A stretch of DNA of 64,000 nucleotides, taken from the NCBI GenBank assembly GCA_038203935.1, contig JBBRDM010000002.1:14220-78219 (forward strand). Reading direction: 5' to 3'. The notes beneath the pieces were generated by a model that did no database searches, was not told the origin of the DNA, and saw only the letters and a list, made by a program, of their open reading frames with translations. This DNA comes from JANXSG01 sp038203935. GTDB taxonomy: Bacteria; Armatimonadota; Chthonomonadetes; Chthonomonadales; Chthonomonadaceae. The position numbers and the translations under genes are program-made. Every line of letters starts with the position of its first letter. Within the stretch, counting starts at the first letter, position 1. Below are positions 25,790 to 34,429 of this stretch, piece by piece.

Positions 25790-28700
25790 TTATTCTCCAT
25801 CGTGCCCATCGATAACCGTGGTTCGGCAGACATCGCTGTAATCACAGAATTTACAATGGTTTCCGGGTGTCGCATCCACTCGAACAGAGATAATTTCTGA
25901 GGCTATACGGAGCGCGGATGCCTCCGCATTTTTAATCAAATCGGCGTACTGATCGCGGTTTAAAGGAGTAACAGAGGTCGCTTTATCCAGGCCTTTAGCC
26001 ACACCGAACACCTTTGGGATACCCAGTTCCATCCGAAAAATACGAGGCCGGCCTTGATCTTCTGCAGAGTCGTAACATGCAGCAACCGGCTTGAGTCCAA
26101 ATAGGCGTTCGGCGGCCATCATATAGAGAGGCATCTGGAGCGATCGTCCATTTTGCATCTCTTTAAAATCAGGCGCCTGCCCAAGTTTATAATCTATTAT
26201 AATTGCTCGCCCAGTGGTATCGCCTATATCTACTCTGTCTATTCTCCCGCAGATTGAGATCGTCAGGGAGTTATCATCATTCGACAGAACCAGAGCTTCC
26301 ATCGTAGATCCCGCATCGCGCGTTCTGGTTGGAATTGGAATGTCCGCTTCATCTATAGGTTCATCCGGGCCAAAAGCCAGCTCAAAATGCGCGGGAGTCA
26401 TCCCAAATAGCGGCTGGAAATGCATTTCCCGTTCCGCAAATCTATCCAATGCATTCGATATCATTCGCTGAGCCATCAATATTCTGTGCGATCTGGCATC
26501 CAGCTGCTGTGTCTCAATGATCTCAAGCAGCAGTTTTCGCAGTTCCAATTTCATTTGCTCCAGCTGTTCCGATTCCGTCTGCAGCGTAATTTTTCGATTT
26601 TTCGACTGAATGCTATGACGTCTTAGGACCTCATGTAAAACGGTACCCTGTACAATCCTTCCCGCACCATCCCTCTGGGGGCGAAGCTTTAATTTATACT
26701 GAAGCAGGTATTGGAATGGGCAGCGCTGATAGGTCTCTAGTTCCGAGACGGTGAATAGCCGCCGTTTGGTGAATAGAGAGCGATTTTTCGGAACGGAGAT
26801 ATTTGGGATTCTTGGAAGGCGTCGTGAAACGAGTGTATCGCGTGTTTTAATTCCGCAATTCTCTCTTGATAACAGCTTTTTCAACAGTTCTTTTGCTGCG
26901 ATCTGTTTCTCCTCTCGTCGAATTGAATCTGATTCAATTCCAGGATCGAAGAGGTCGGCGCATCCTGCAAGAAGCAGGTCCTCGTCCGTTACGCATTCCT
27001 CAGCCCGAGGCGCAACATCCGCCAGAGTACGGGAAACTACTTCGGGCACATGCGTGCCCTGTTTGGTGTTGTGTGAAGCGAAAACCGACCGGACTTCATC
27101 CAGATAGAACGAAGGCAGCGCATCGGAATTGTCTATCGAGCGAGGGAATGATAGGATTAATCTGTCCGCAGGCGCCGTAACGGAAAGATAGAAGAAAAAA
27201 CGTTCATCATCGGAGCGATCCTTTATATCTTCCAAATCAACATTTGCCACCTTCCGGAGCATCTGCCTTTCTTCATCGCGTAAGAAAGGATCTTCTGAAA
27301 TGCGCCGGGGGAATCCCCGCTCTGTCAGCCCCATTACGGCCGCAGTATGAATAGGATGTTTTCGAGAATCATACGGTTCCGCAACACGCACCTGATCGGA
27401 AGGTGCACAGGCTACAACCGCTTTTCCACTCCAGCAGGGAGCCAATTCATCTAAAAATTGATTGAAAGTGATGGGGCCAGTTTTTGAAATACTGCCGATT
27501 TCCGCCATCGCCTGCAGCGCTTCAATGGCAGAATCCATTGCTGTATTATCACGCTCCTGCCTGGATGGCTCACCGCTGTCGATACGGGATTTTATGCCGA
27601 ACGTTTCGATCAAGGAATGAATACAGCCTTCAAATTCTTTTATTTCCATGGGTCGATTCGTGAGTAATGCTTCAAATCGAACCATATGCTGGATTGTTTC
27701 ATGTAGCGCTGTGTGCATATTGGAACCGGTCAGATTTAGAAACGCTGCGCTGCCTTCGCGGACAGAACTGGCTGCTGCTTTTTTCCTGAGATGCTCCACT
27801 TCAATTTTATCTGGAAAAGTGTAACTCGATTTTAAAAATGCAAACACATCCTCTTTCTGCCAGTGATTTCGAATAACCCGAAAGTACGCGAGCAGTGTTT
27901 TGACCACTGGATTTTCGTCAATGATTTCCGGGCCGTCGACATCCAGCGGCACTTTGTACCGTTCGCATACCGCGCTGAGAATGGGGGCATACTCTCCCAT
28001 CGTCCGCAGGATGATGGTCATATCTTTCCAAGCGATACCCTCAGTGTCATGCAGCCGCCGGAATTCGCGGGCCACCATTTCCGATTCTACGTAGGGATTC
28101 GGCGCGTCGAATATTTTGATTCTATTCTCTGCTGCCAGTTTGCAGGGAGGCATTTCAGAAAGCCCTGGTGAAAAAATCCGTTTGCCAAGCATTGTGAGTG
28201 CAGTATTGAGCGATTTGCTGTCCTCGGTGAGTGTCTCCTCATCCGTATTAAATTCCTTTCGCAGATGAGTCAATGTTCTCTGTGGCGCGGCAAAAAGCAG
28301 CGGCCGTTTCGAATTGTAGGGAAGCGAGACCACCAGCTCGTTCCGAGGCTCACCAATGGACAGTCCCTGCCCAGCTATTGCAGCGAGCAGTTTCCGCTGT
28401 GCATAGGAAAATCGGTAAAATCCATCCACAAGAATCGTAGCTGCTGCGCAGGGTAGTTTTGCAAATTCCCTGTCGAGCAGATCGACCGCTTCCCAAAGGC
28501 AGTCTTCTTCGTCCTGCAGTTGGTGATTTTTCAGCAGTTTATTATATTCACTGAAAATTAAAGAGAGTTCTACGGCTTTTTTCTCATAGGCAGGATTTTC
28601 CAGCTGAACAGCAGCCTCTGCTGCTGTTTCTTCCAGATTTACAGGAAATAAATCCGCGAGTTTCCATTCTCGGATACAATCGGCTAGGGCAGGCACGAAT

Positions 28701-29044
28701 CCCGGTGCATCCAGCATTTTTCCGAAGAAACTATCTTCGACAATATAGGTTTGCATCACTTGTGAAAGCAGGAGGCGTTTGAGAGTGCGGGATATACTGC
28801 GAGCATTAGGTTTACGCTGATGATTGATATTGCTAACGAGAGTACCGAAGGTAGTAAATTTTTCCAGGATTTCCGCTGTTGGGCAGCTTAACCGAACGGA
28901 TGCCAGGTGTGCTGCGAATTTGACCTGCTCGGTAGAGGGCAAAATCATAATAGTATGCTCTGGGTCGGCTATAAATTTATCGAGGAGAGCGTCAGAAAGA
29001 ACGTCGCCCGTGTCTCCAAGTACTATTTTGAGGGTTGGCAGCAT
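25790..29044 (-). CDS. AddB-like PD-(D/E)XK nuclease/helicase-fold protein
   Basis: 1084 aa, similar to AddB (about 1160 aa). UvrD-like region: IRIFDAP-type segment (RIKIFDAPNPYVESEMVARE), DMTIILRTMGEYAPILSAVC, VPLDVDG, VKTLLAYFRVI. The nuclease begins FTVSELETYQRCPFQYLLQY and has the catalytic IIIDYKLGQAP (D-Y-K). The C-terminal CKFCDYSDVC with the upstream Cys in RCPF gives the four-Cys iron-sulfur arrangement of AddB. At the N-terminus, where AddB has a Walker A motif, the sequence is LGDTGDVLSD, with no GKT/GKS. Family role: double-strand break end resection. AddA is not adjacent in the window. Confidence 0.85.
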   Translation of the reverse strand: MLPTLKIVLGDTGDVLSDALLDKFIADPEHTIMILPSTEQVKFAAHLASVRLSCPTAEILEKFTTFGTLVSNINHQRKPNARSISRTLKRLLLSQVMQTYIVEDSFFGKMLDAPGFVPALADCIREWKLADLFPVNLEETAAEAAVQLENPAYEKKAVELSLIFSEYNKLLKNHQLQDEEDCLWEAVDLLDREFAKLPCAAATILVDGFYRFSYAQRKLLAAIAGQGLSIGEPRNELVVSLPYNSKRPLLFAAPQRTLTHLRKEFNTDEETLTEDSKSLNTALTMLGKRIFSPGLSEMPPCKLAAENRIKIFDAPNPYVESEMVAREFRRLHDTEGIAWKDMTIILRTMGEYAPILSAVCERYKVPLDVDGPEIIDENPVVKTLLAYFRVIRNHWQKEDVFAFLKSSYTFPDKIEVEHLRKKAAASSVREGSAAFLNLTGSNMHTALHETIQHMVRFEALLTNRPMEIKEFEGCIHSLIETFGIKSRIDSGEPSRQERDNTAMDSAIEALQAMAEIGSISKTGPITFNQFLDELAPCWSGKAVVACAPSDQVRVAEPYDSRKHPIHTAAVMGLTERGFPRRISEDPFLRDEERQMLRKVANVDLEDIKDRSDDERFFFYLSVTAPADRLILSFPRSIDNSDALPSFYLDEVRSVFASHNTKQGTHVPEVVSRTLADVAPRAEECVTDEDLLLAGCADLFDPGIESDSIRREEKQIAAKELLKKLLSRENCGIKTRDTLVSRRLPRIPNISVPKNRSLFTKRRLFTVSELETYQRCPFQYLLQYKLKLRPQRDGAGRIVQGTVLHEVLRRHSIQSKNRKITLQTESEQLEQMKLELRKLLLEIIETQQLDARSHRILMAQRMISNALDRFAEREMHFQPLFGMTPAHFELAFGPDEPIDEADIPIPTRTRDAGSTMEALVLSNDDNSLTISICGRIDRVDIGDTTGRAIIIDYKLGQAPDFKEMQNGRSLQMPLYMMAAERLFGLKPVAACYDSAEDQGRPRIFRMELGIPKVFGVAKGLDKATSVTPLNRDQYADLIKNAEASALRIASEIISVRVDATPGNHCKFCDYSDVCRTTVIDGHDGE

Positions 29045-29234
29045 GCATCACCGGTGAGTTTTCAGGATTATACAACTTCAGTTATGGTACAGATTATGAC
29101 ATATTGCGCATTCATAAGATAACAAAATACTGCCGGGGAATTTTAGATTATATCGCCACGCATCTATGGAGGATTCTGTTTTGAACTAGGTGAAATCAAT
29201 GTATGACAAAAAGAATTTTTAACGGGAGCATGCA

Positions 29235-30788
29235 ATGATTTCACACAGAAAGATATCCTCGTCCGTTTTAATCACACAAAGTATTGCGATTCTTATCACC
29301 ATACTTTTCAATAACACTCCTGCTTTGGCGCAAATGCCCTGGTATGGGTATGCAGGTAATCCGCAGCATACAGCCAAAAGTAAATTTGCTGCCCAGCACT
29401 TCAAGAAGATAAAATGGCAAACACCCGTAGACCTCACTCCTCAATCTTCTTTCGGCGATCTGCTCATTCATTACGGGTCTCCTATGATCACTCCTCATAA
29501 TACAGTGATTATTCCAGTCAAGACTGGGCAGTTCGATGGATTCAAAATTGAGGCGCGCAAGACAAAAGATGGTTCACTCGTCTGGACACAAAACACCAGC
29601 TATTCCGTCCCACAGCACGACTGGACACCCAGCTTTTCTCCTACTATCACACCAAAATTCTTAATCTACTATCCAGAATCGGGTGGGCGGGTCTCTTTTC
29701 GTGACAATCTGGATGCACCAAACCCGCTGCATACCTCCACGATTGCATTTTATGGCGCAGCAGCCTATGCGGCAAATCCTTCCGCTTATGATGCTAACGT
29801 TAAAATAAATACACCTATAACGACTGATTCGCAGGGGAACATCTATTTCGGTTACTATGTGACCGGAGCAACCCCTATCGGCCTGACAAGCGGTATCGTT
29901 CGAATTGGTGTTGATGGAAAAATATTATGGACTACCGTTATCAGCGCATCCGGCGACTCCTCGATGACTAAAGTGGTACACAACTGTGCGCCCGCTCTTA
30001 GTGTTTCGGAGGGAACTCTCTATGTGGCGGTCAGCAACGGAAATGGATTTGGTTTTGGTACCGGCTATCTCCTCGCTCTAAACAGCAAAACACTCGCTCC
30101 AAAAAATGCGGTGCGACTGAAAGATCCGCGTACATTTCAAGATGCTGATCTCCACGATGACGGTACCTCCTCGCCCACAGTGGGGCCGGATGGCGATGTC
30201 TATATGGGAGTTCTGGAGAATCCGTTCGCTAGCAATAACGACCGGGGGTGGCTGCTTCACTTCGACAGCACACTCGCAACGGAAAAAACGCCTGGCGCTT
30301 TTGGCTGGGACGATACCTGCGCCATCGTACCATCCTCTATGGTATCTGCTTATCACGGCTCGTCCACCTATCTCATTATGACTAAATACAACAACTACGC
30401 CGGCCTTGGCAGCGGCGATGGTGTTAATCGAGTTGCAATTCTGGATAGCAAAGGAAAGAGCAAAGACCCGGTCACAGGGATAGATATACTTCCTGAAGTT
30501 ATCTCGATTACCGGACAGACACCGGACCTGAATGCAATTGCTGGTGGATATCCAAATGCTGTGCGTGAATGGTGCATCAATACCGCCGCTGTCGACACGG
30601 TATCGAAATCCATCATAGTCAACTCTGAAGACGGTGTTCTCTATCGCTGGAGCACTATCACCGGGAATATATCGGAAAGCATCCGGCTGACTGCCGGTCT
30701 GGGTGAAGCTTATACCCCCACGCTCATCGCGCCGGATGGAACTGTATTTGCTATTAACGATGCGATGTTGTTTGCAGTCGGAGAATAG
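29235..30788 (+). CDS. Secreted PQQ-like beta-propeller protein
   Basis: 517 aa with a signal peptide ending near TPALAQ (residue 33). The mature protein starts MPWYGYAGNPQHTAKSKFAA, the typical opening of PQQ-like/outer-membrane-assembly-like propellers. Repeating blade motifs follow: GSPMITPHNTVIIPVKTG, ITTDSQGNIYFGYYVTG, SSPTVGPDGDVYMGVLEN, NSEDGVLYRWSTITG, LIAPDGTVFAIND. Probably extracytoplasmic; enzymatic cofactor ligands are not evident, so it may be a structural or binding propeller. GGGAG lies about 8 nt before the start. The ChaN-like gene follows 4 bp later. Confidence 0.82.
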   Translation: MISHRKISSSVLITQSIAILITILFNNTPALAQMPWYGYAGNPQHTAKSKFAAQHFKKIKWQTPVDLTPQSSFGDLLIHYGSPMITPHNTVIIPVKTGQFDGFKIEARKTKDGSLVWTQNTSYSVPQHDWTPSFSPTITPKFLIYYPESGGRVSFRDNLDAPNPLHTSTIAFYGAAAYAANPSAYDANVKINTPITTDSQGNIYFGYYVTGATPIGLTSGIVRIGVDGKILWTTVISASGDSSMTKVVHNCAPALSVSEGTLYVAVSNGNGFGFGTGYLLALNSKTLAPKNAVRLKDPRTFQDADLHDDGTSSPTVGPDGDVYMGVLENPFASNNDRGWLLHFDSTLATEKTPGAFGWDDTCAIVPSSMVSAYHGSSTYLIMTKYNNYAGLGSGDGVNRVAILDSKGKSKDPVTGIDILPEVISITGQTPDLNAIAGGYPNAVREWCINTAAVDTVSKSIIVNSEDGVLYRWSTITGNISESIRLTAGLGEAYTPTLIAPDGTVFAINDAMLFAVGE

Positions 30789-30792
30789 TGCT

Positions 30793-31737
30793 ATGTACTT
30801 GCGGAAAAGACGATTGCTATGCTATGCCCTCTTATTCACAGTTTTTTCAGGCAAAGCGGCAATTCCGGGCAGTGCAGCTGGAGATCAGGATAGAATCGTA
30901 TTAAATCATCGGGAAGTACTCAGTTTCGATCAGATGCTGGAAGATGTCTCAAAGGCAGATGTAGTGGTTATCGGCGAGCAGCATGACCATAAACTAGGTC
31001 ACAAAATAGAACTGGAGATACTTCAGGGAATCTATGCGAAAAATCCATCTGTGGCGCTTTCCCTGGAGATGTTCGAGCGAGATGTGCAGCTTGTTTTGGA
31101 TGAGTATCTTAATGACGAAATCACCAGCTCTAGTTTCCTTGCTGCTTCCAGGCCGTGGCCGAATTATAAGACAGACTACGCACCGTTGGTTGAATTTTGC
31201 AAGGCAAATAGTCTTCCCGTTATCGCGGCAAATGCACCGAGAAGATATGTAAATATAGCGAGCACCAAGGGGCAGAAGGCGCTGCTGGATTTTCCGAAAA
31301 AATCTCGCGAGTATCTGGCGAAACTACCCTATTCGATGGATTTGCCGCCTGAATATGATAAAAACCTAACCGAAATATTCAGCGCGCACGATACTGCGCG
31401 TTCAGGTAAAACAGATCCCGCCAACAGTATGCCGCCTCCGCCAAAATATATGAAAGAGGGGCAGGCGCTCTGGGATGCAACCATGGCCGATTCGATTGTT
31501 ATTGGACGAAGAAAAACTCATCGAAAGCTGATTCTGCAAATAAATGGCGCGATGCACAGTGATTCAAAATATGGTCTAGTAGATAGGCTCAGTAAATCCG
31601 CGCCAAAACTTAAAATTTTAACAATCTCTATTGCTCCGGATGAGAATTTTCCACATCCAGATTCAGCAAAGTATGATACCATTGCAGATTTTGTGATTGT
31701 TACCGGTATCGAAAGACAAAAATCGCAGGCTAAATAG
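30793..31737 (+). CDS. ChaN-like (haem-binding uptake, DUF399) protein
   Basis: 314 aa from ATG 30793, preferred because GGAGAA lies 8 nt upstream and a signal peptide (LLCYALLFTVFSGKAAIPGS) starts right after it; an earlier in-frame start at 30703 would lie inside the propeller gene. Family motifs: DVVVIGEQHDHKLGHKIELE, VALSLEMFERDVQLVLDEYL, PVIAANAPRRYVNIASTKGQ, ALWDATMADSIV and LILQINGAMHSDSKYGLVDR. The E-H-D-x-x-x-H site is the conserved core of the ChaN/TraB-like fold. Some homologues bind haem as lipoproteins. Probably exported; cotranscribed with the propeller gene. Confidence 0.85.
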   Translation: MYLRKRRLLCYALLFTVFSGKAAIPGSAAGDQDRIVLNHREVLSFDQMLEDVSKADVVVIGEQHDHKLGHKIELEILQGIYAKNPSVALSLEMFERDVQLVLDEYLNDEITSSSFLAASRPWPNYKTDYAPLVEFCKANSLPVIAANAPRRYVNIASTKGQKALLDFPKKSREYLAKLPYSMDLPPEYDKNLTEIFSAHDTARSGKTDPANSMPPPPKYMKEGQALWDATMADSIVIGRRKTHRKLILQINGAMHSDSKYGLVDRLSKSAPKLKILTISIAPDENFPHPDSAKYDTIADFVIVTGIERQKSQAK

Positions 31738-31770
31738 TGCTCGGAGTTTGAAAACCCCTGTCTGGAAGAA

Positions 31771-31881
31771 TTTGTGCCCTCATCCCCCCTGCCCCCTTCT
31801 CCCAAAAACAGGAGAAGGGGGAAATTAACCTCACCCCAACCCCTCTCCCAGGGTGCTCGTTCCTCGCGGGAGAGGGGCGAA
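31771..31881 (+). repeat. Dispersed two-module hairpin repeat (order B-A)
   Basis: CCCTTCTCCC-AAAAACA-GGAGAAGGGG is module B, followed by CCTCACCCCAACCCCTCTCC and TCGTTCCTCGCGGGAGAGGG, module A. The 18-base string CTCGTTCCTCGCGGGAGA is shared exactly with the copy at 13218. The repeat lies between two convergent genes and may serve as terminator. Confidence 0.85.
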
Positions 31882-32003
31882 TGCGTTGTTCTGACGTGCA
31901 TTTCTAGTTTCACAGCTCTATACTGCCGTGTGAACATGGGATTTGCTATTCCAGTTAGGTACTTTAGCCTGATAAACGATTTGGTCAAACTAGTAAATTT
32001 TTT

Positions 32004-32873
32004 CTACAACCCCATCTTTTCTGCGAGATAGAGTGCAGATCGCTTAAGCTCGTCAATACCGTTCACACCGTCTTCAATCGATACCCAGCCGTCAAATCCC
32101 ACTCCACGGAGGATGCTGAATATTTCATCGAAGTCGTTCATTCCGGTGCCTATTTCGCCGTGTATGAGCTGAGTATAGTCCCACACACCTTCCGGGCCAA
32201 GCACGACATCCGGTTTTAGCCTGCGGTCGGAGGCATGCATTGTAAGCACACGAGGAGCGACTCTCCGCAACAGCTCGATCGGGTCTTCATTAGCGATGAG
32301 AGTGTTCGAGGGATCGAAGTTGACACCGTACCAGGGGCTGTCGATCTTGTTCACAATTTCGCAGAAGATATCCATCTTCTGTGCAAATTCCGGATAGTCC
32401 CAGTAGTTGTCTTTAAAATGGTTTTCCATAGTGAGGACCACGCCCAGTTCCTCAGCATAGCCCAGCAGTGAATTGATACACTCCACTACCCATTTTACAC
32501 CCTCTTCCCGGCTTACTTCCGGGCGACGCTGACCGGAAAGAACCCGGCATGTCGATCCACCGAGCGCTGCCGAAACTGCCATCATCTGACGCTCTTTTTC
32601 CACTTCCGCCTGGCGATGAGCAGGGTCTGGCGAGGTAAAATCCGGCGATGCGCAGAACATCGGCATCTCAAACCCCGCAGCATCCAAAGCGGATTTCACT
32701 TTTGACAGATATTCGGAATCATAGCTGGTCAGGAATCCGGTATACATCTCCAATCCTGTGACGCCGCATGGTTTCAGTTCTTTTTCAGCGAGTGCAATCC
32801 AGTCGAATACGCTCATAGTCCGGTCGATGCAGAGTTCATCCATATAACATTTAGGGAAGGCGGCAAGCTTCAA
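32004..32873 (-). CDS. Sugar phosphate isomerase/epimerase-like TIM-barrel protein
   Basis: 289 aa, AP-endonuclease-2-like TIM barrel. Characteristic segments: CGVTGLEMYTGFLTSYDSEY, ELGVVLTMENHFKDNYWDYP, SPWYGVNFDPSNTLIANEDP, VLTMHASDRRL and the metal-site Glu near the end (DGWVSIEDGVNG). Metal ligands (E in MENH, D in NFDPSN, H in TMHASD, E in SIEDG) are in place. A TTG start at 32873 is supported by AAGGAG 8 nt upstream. It probably isomerises or epimerises a sugar or inositol derivative, as in the IolE/Hyi group. Stand-alone gene. Confidence 0.9.
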   Translation of the reverse strand: MKLAAFPKCYMDELCIDRTMSVFDWIALAEKELKPCGVTGLEMYTGFLTSYDSEYLSKVKSALDAAGFEMPMFCASPDFTSPDPAHRQAEVEKERQMMAVSAALGGSTCRVLSGQRRPEVSREEGVKWVVECINSLLGYAEELGVVLTMENHFKDNYWDYPEFAQKMDIFCEIVNKIDSPWYGVNFDPSNTLIANEDPIELLRRVAPRVLTMHASDRRLKPDVVLGPEGVWDYTQLIHGEIGTGMNDFDEIFSILRGVGFDGWVSIEDGVNGIDELKRSALYLAEKMGL

Positions 32874-33028
32874 ATCTATTTCTCCTTAGTAGTGCAGATC
32901 ACATTGAGTTTTTTAATTTAAAATTGTATTGCGGAGATTCATTTTGATATTACATAATCCGCAGAAAGCAGTTTCATTCTAGCCGATTTGAGCGCCAAAA
33001 TCAAATTAGAAATTTTTGCGTATAAATA

Positions 33029-33304
33029 TTGCTGCTCAACAGTTGCTTACAAGAAATAAAAAAATCTGAAAAAATAAAAATTGCAATACTCGCTGGTGTG
33101 GTTATTCTGGCAGTAGTCGCATTTGGATTTATCTACCACCGATCAAACATTTATGATCAAGGGGATGACACAGGGCAGGTTCGGCAGATGCTGCCCTCCG
33201 CCAGGAGCAGGAAAGTTCCCTTGTTTTCGGAAGGCAAAAAAGTGGCCAATCTTCTGAAAATTTTTATATTTTCAGAAGATTGGCCACTCACTTTCGTTAG
33301 ATAA
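33029..33304 (+). CDS. Possible small membrane protein (low confidence)
   Basis: A 91-codon frame from TTG 33029. The first part (KIAILAGVVILAVVAFGFIY) is a clear membrane helix following a basic stretch, then a short hydrophilic tail. No ATG and no good ribosome-binding site is present. Codons 70-90 are simply the antisense of the terminator stem at 33241-33288, so the true gene, if any, is the part before 33235. Could be spurious. Confidence 0.3.
   Translation: MLLNSCLQEIKKSEKIKIAILAGVVILAVVAFGFIYHRSNIYDQGDDTGQVRQMLPSARSRKVPLFSEGKKVANLLKIFIFSEDWPLTFVR
33236..33288 (-). terminator. Strong terminator of the PilZ gene
   Basis: On the minus strand AGTGGCCAATCTTCTGAAAAT (33288 to 33268) pairs perfectly with its complement (33261 to 33241): 21-bp arms and a 6-nt loop, followed by a T-run (33240 to 33236). 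It is 60 bp beyond the stop of the gene 33348..34256. Confidence 0.85.
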
Positions 33305-33347
33305 TCTATCATCCAATCTCGTATCGCGTGATTCCTACTATTTCTAC

Positions 33348-34256
33348 CTACGCTGCCGGCTGGCTCGATTGAAAGCGCGATTTCAGCATTTCGCGTTCTG
33401 CCCGGAATACGTGGGAAATCAGCAGCTCCTGTTCCCAGGAAGCCATAGGCATAAACTCACAAGCAATCTGAACGCCCAGTCCGCCTTTTATGGCAGTGCG
33501 CTGCCTGGTACACACTCTTGCCAGCAGAGCGGTGCCTCGAAATGCCGGGAGCCCCAGTCTGAAACGCAGCACGGTACCTGGTTCGTATCGCTCCAGCAGC
33601 TCCGCTGCCTCATTCGGTGAGCATGGGCGGCCAACATCTACACGCACGCCTCCGCCGGACAGATCGACAATTTGGCCCATAATAGGATCAGGTACAGGAT
33701 CAACTACTTCCGCATGGTCAAAAAGCGCATCTGCTTTCAGCGGCACTCTGACATGTTTCCTGCGCTGAATTCGGACCATCCAAAATGGCCTTGCCAGCCG
33801 AATTGTAAATTTCCCCTGTTTTTGAAGATCAGGCTCGCAGGATAGCACCCTGGTATGCAGCCGAAACAGTGCATTGGAAGCAGTTAATGTTAAATTAACC
33901 TGATTGCCGGAGGACACGCCTAACTCATCAAGGATACTGTTATCGTGCTGAATTACGGTTGAATCCCGTTCTGCAGATATCACCATGCTCTTAGCATCCA
34001 AAGAGGTTAACTGCGTATAAATTGAACAAGCAGACTTCCCCTCTGAGTTTGATATCGGCTGTATGGTTCCATTTGCTCCGAGTTTCAGCCTGTCGTCCAC
34101 CGGAAGAATGTCACCATCGTGCAGTTCTTTTAAACGCTTCCATTCGCTATATTTCCTGCTGTTCTGCATCAAACCCATCAAAGAAAGTGCAGCGCCTGAG
34201 GCGAGGGCAAGCCAGATCAGCACTATAATCACTCTATTTAGATCTATCGATTCCAT
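33348..34256 (-). CDS. Membrane-anchored PilZ-domain protein
   Basis: 302 aa. An N-terminal membrane helix (VIIVLIWLALASGAALSLMG) is followed by a YcgR-N-like beta domain (residues about 75-155) and a PilZ domain. The c-di-GMP-binding signature is intact: RRKHVRVPL (R-x-x-x-R) and DLSGGGVRVD (D-x-S-x-x-G). It should sense cyclic di-GMP, linking it to motility, pili or secretion. This suits a genome with prepilin-type genes. Monocistronic with its own terminator. Confidence 0.9.
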   Translation of the reverse strand: MESIDLNRVIIVLIWLALASGAALSLMGLMQNSRKYSEWKRLKELHDGDILPVDDRLKLGANGTIQPISNSEGKSACSIYTQLTSLDAKSMVISAERDSTVIQHDNSILDELGVSSGNQVNLTLTASNALFRLHTRVLSCEPDLQKQGKFTIRLARPFWMVRIQRRKHVRVPLKADALFDHAEVVDPVPDPIMGQIVDLSGGGVRVDVGRPCSPNEAAELLERYEPGTVLRFRLGLPAFRGTALLARVCTRQRTAIKGGLGVQIACEFMPMASWEQELLISHVFRAEREMLKSRFQSSQPAA

Positions 34257-34429
34257 CTCAGATTGTTACTCCTTCTGGGTGTGAATCGGTTTCGGCCACG
34301 GCTTTGAGTACGATGATCGAAAGCGTTACAAATGTATTAGAAGCAATAACCATGCCAATACCGGATATTCTGATACCGTATTCGAATAACTCTTAGTAAA
34401 ACGGGGAAAAAACGAAGATAGAATACGAA

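Noticed and set aside
33241..33304. C-terminal part of the small frame at 33029
   Set aside because: It is the antisense of a terminator stem, so this part is not supported as coding.
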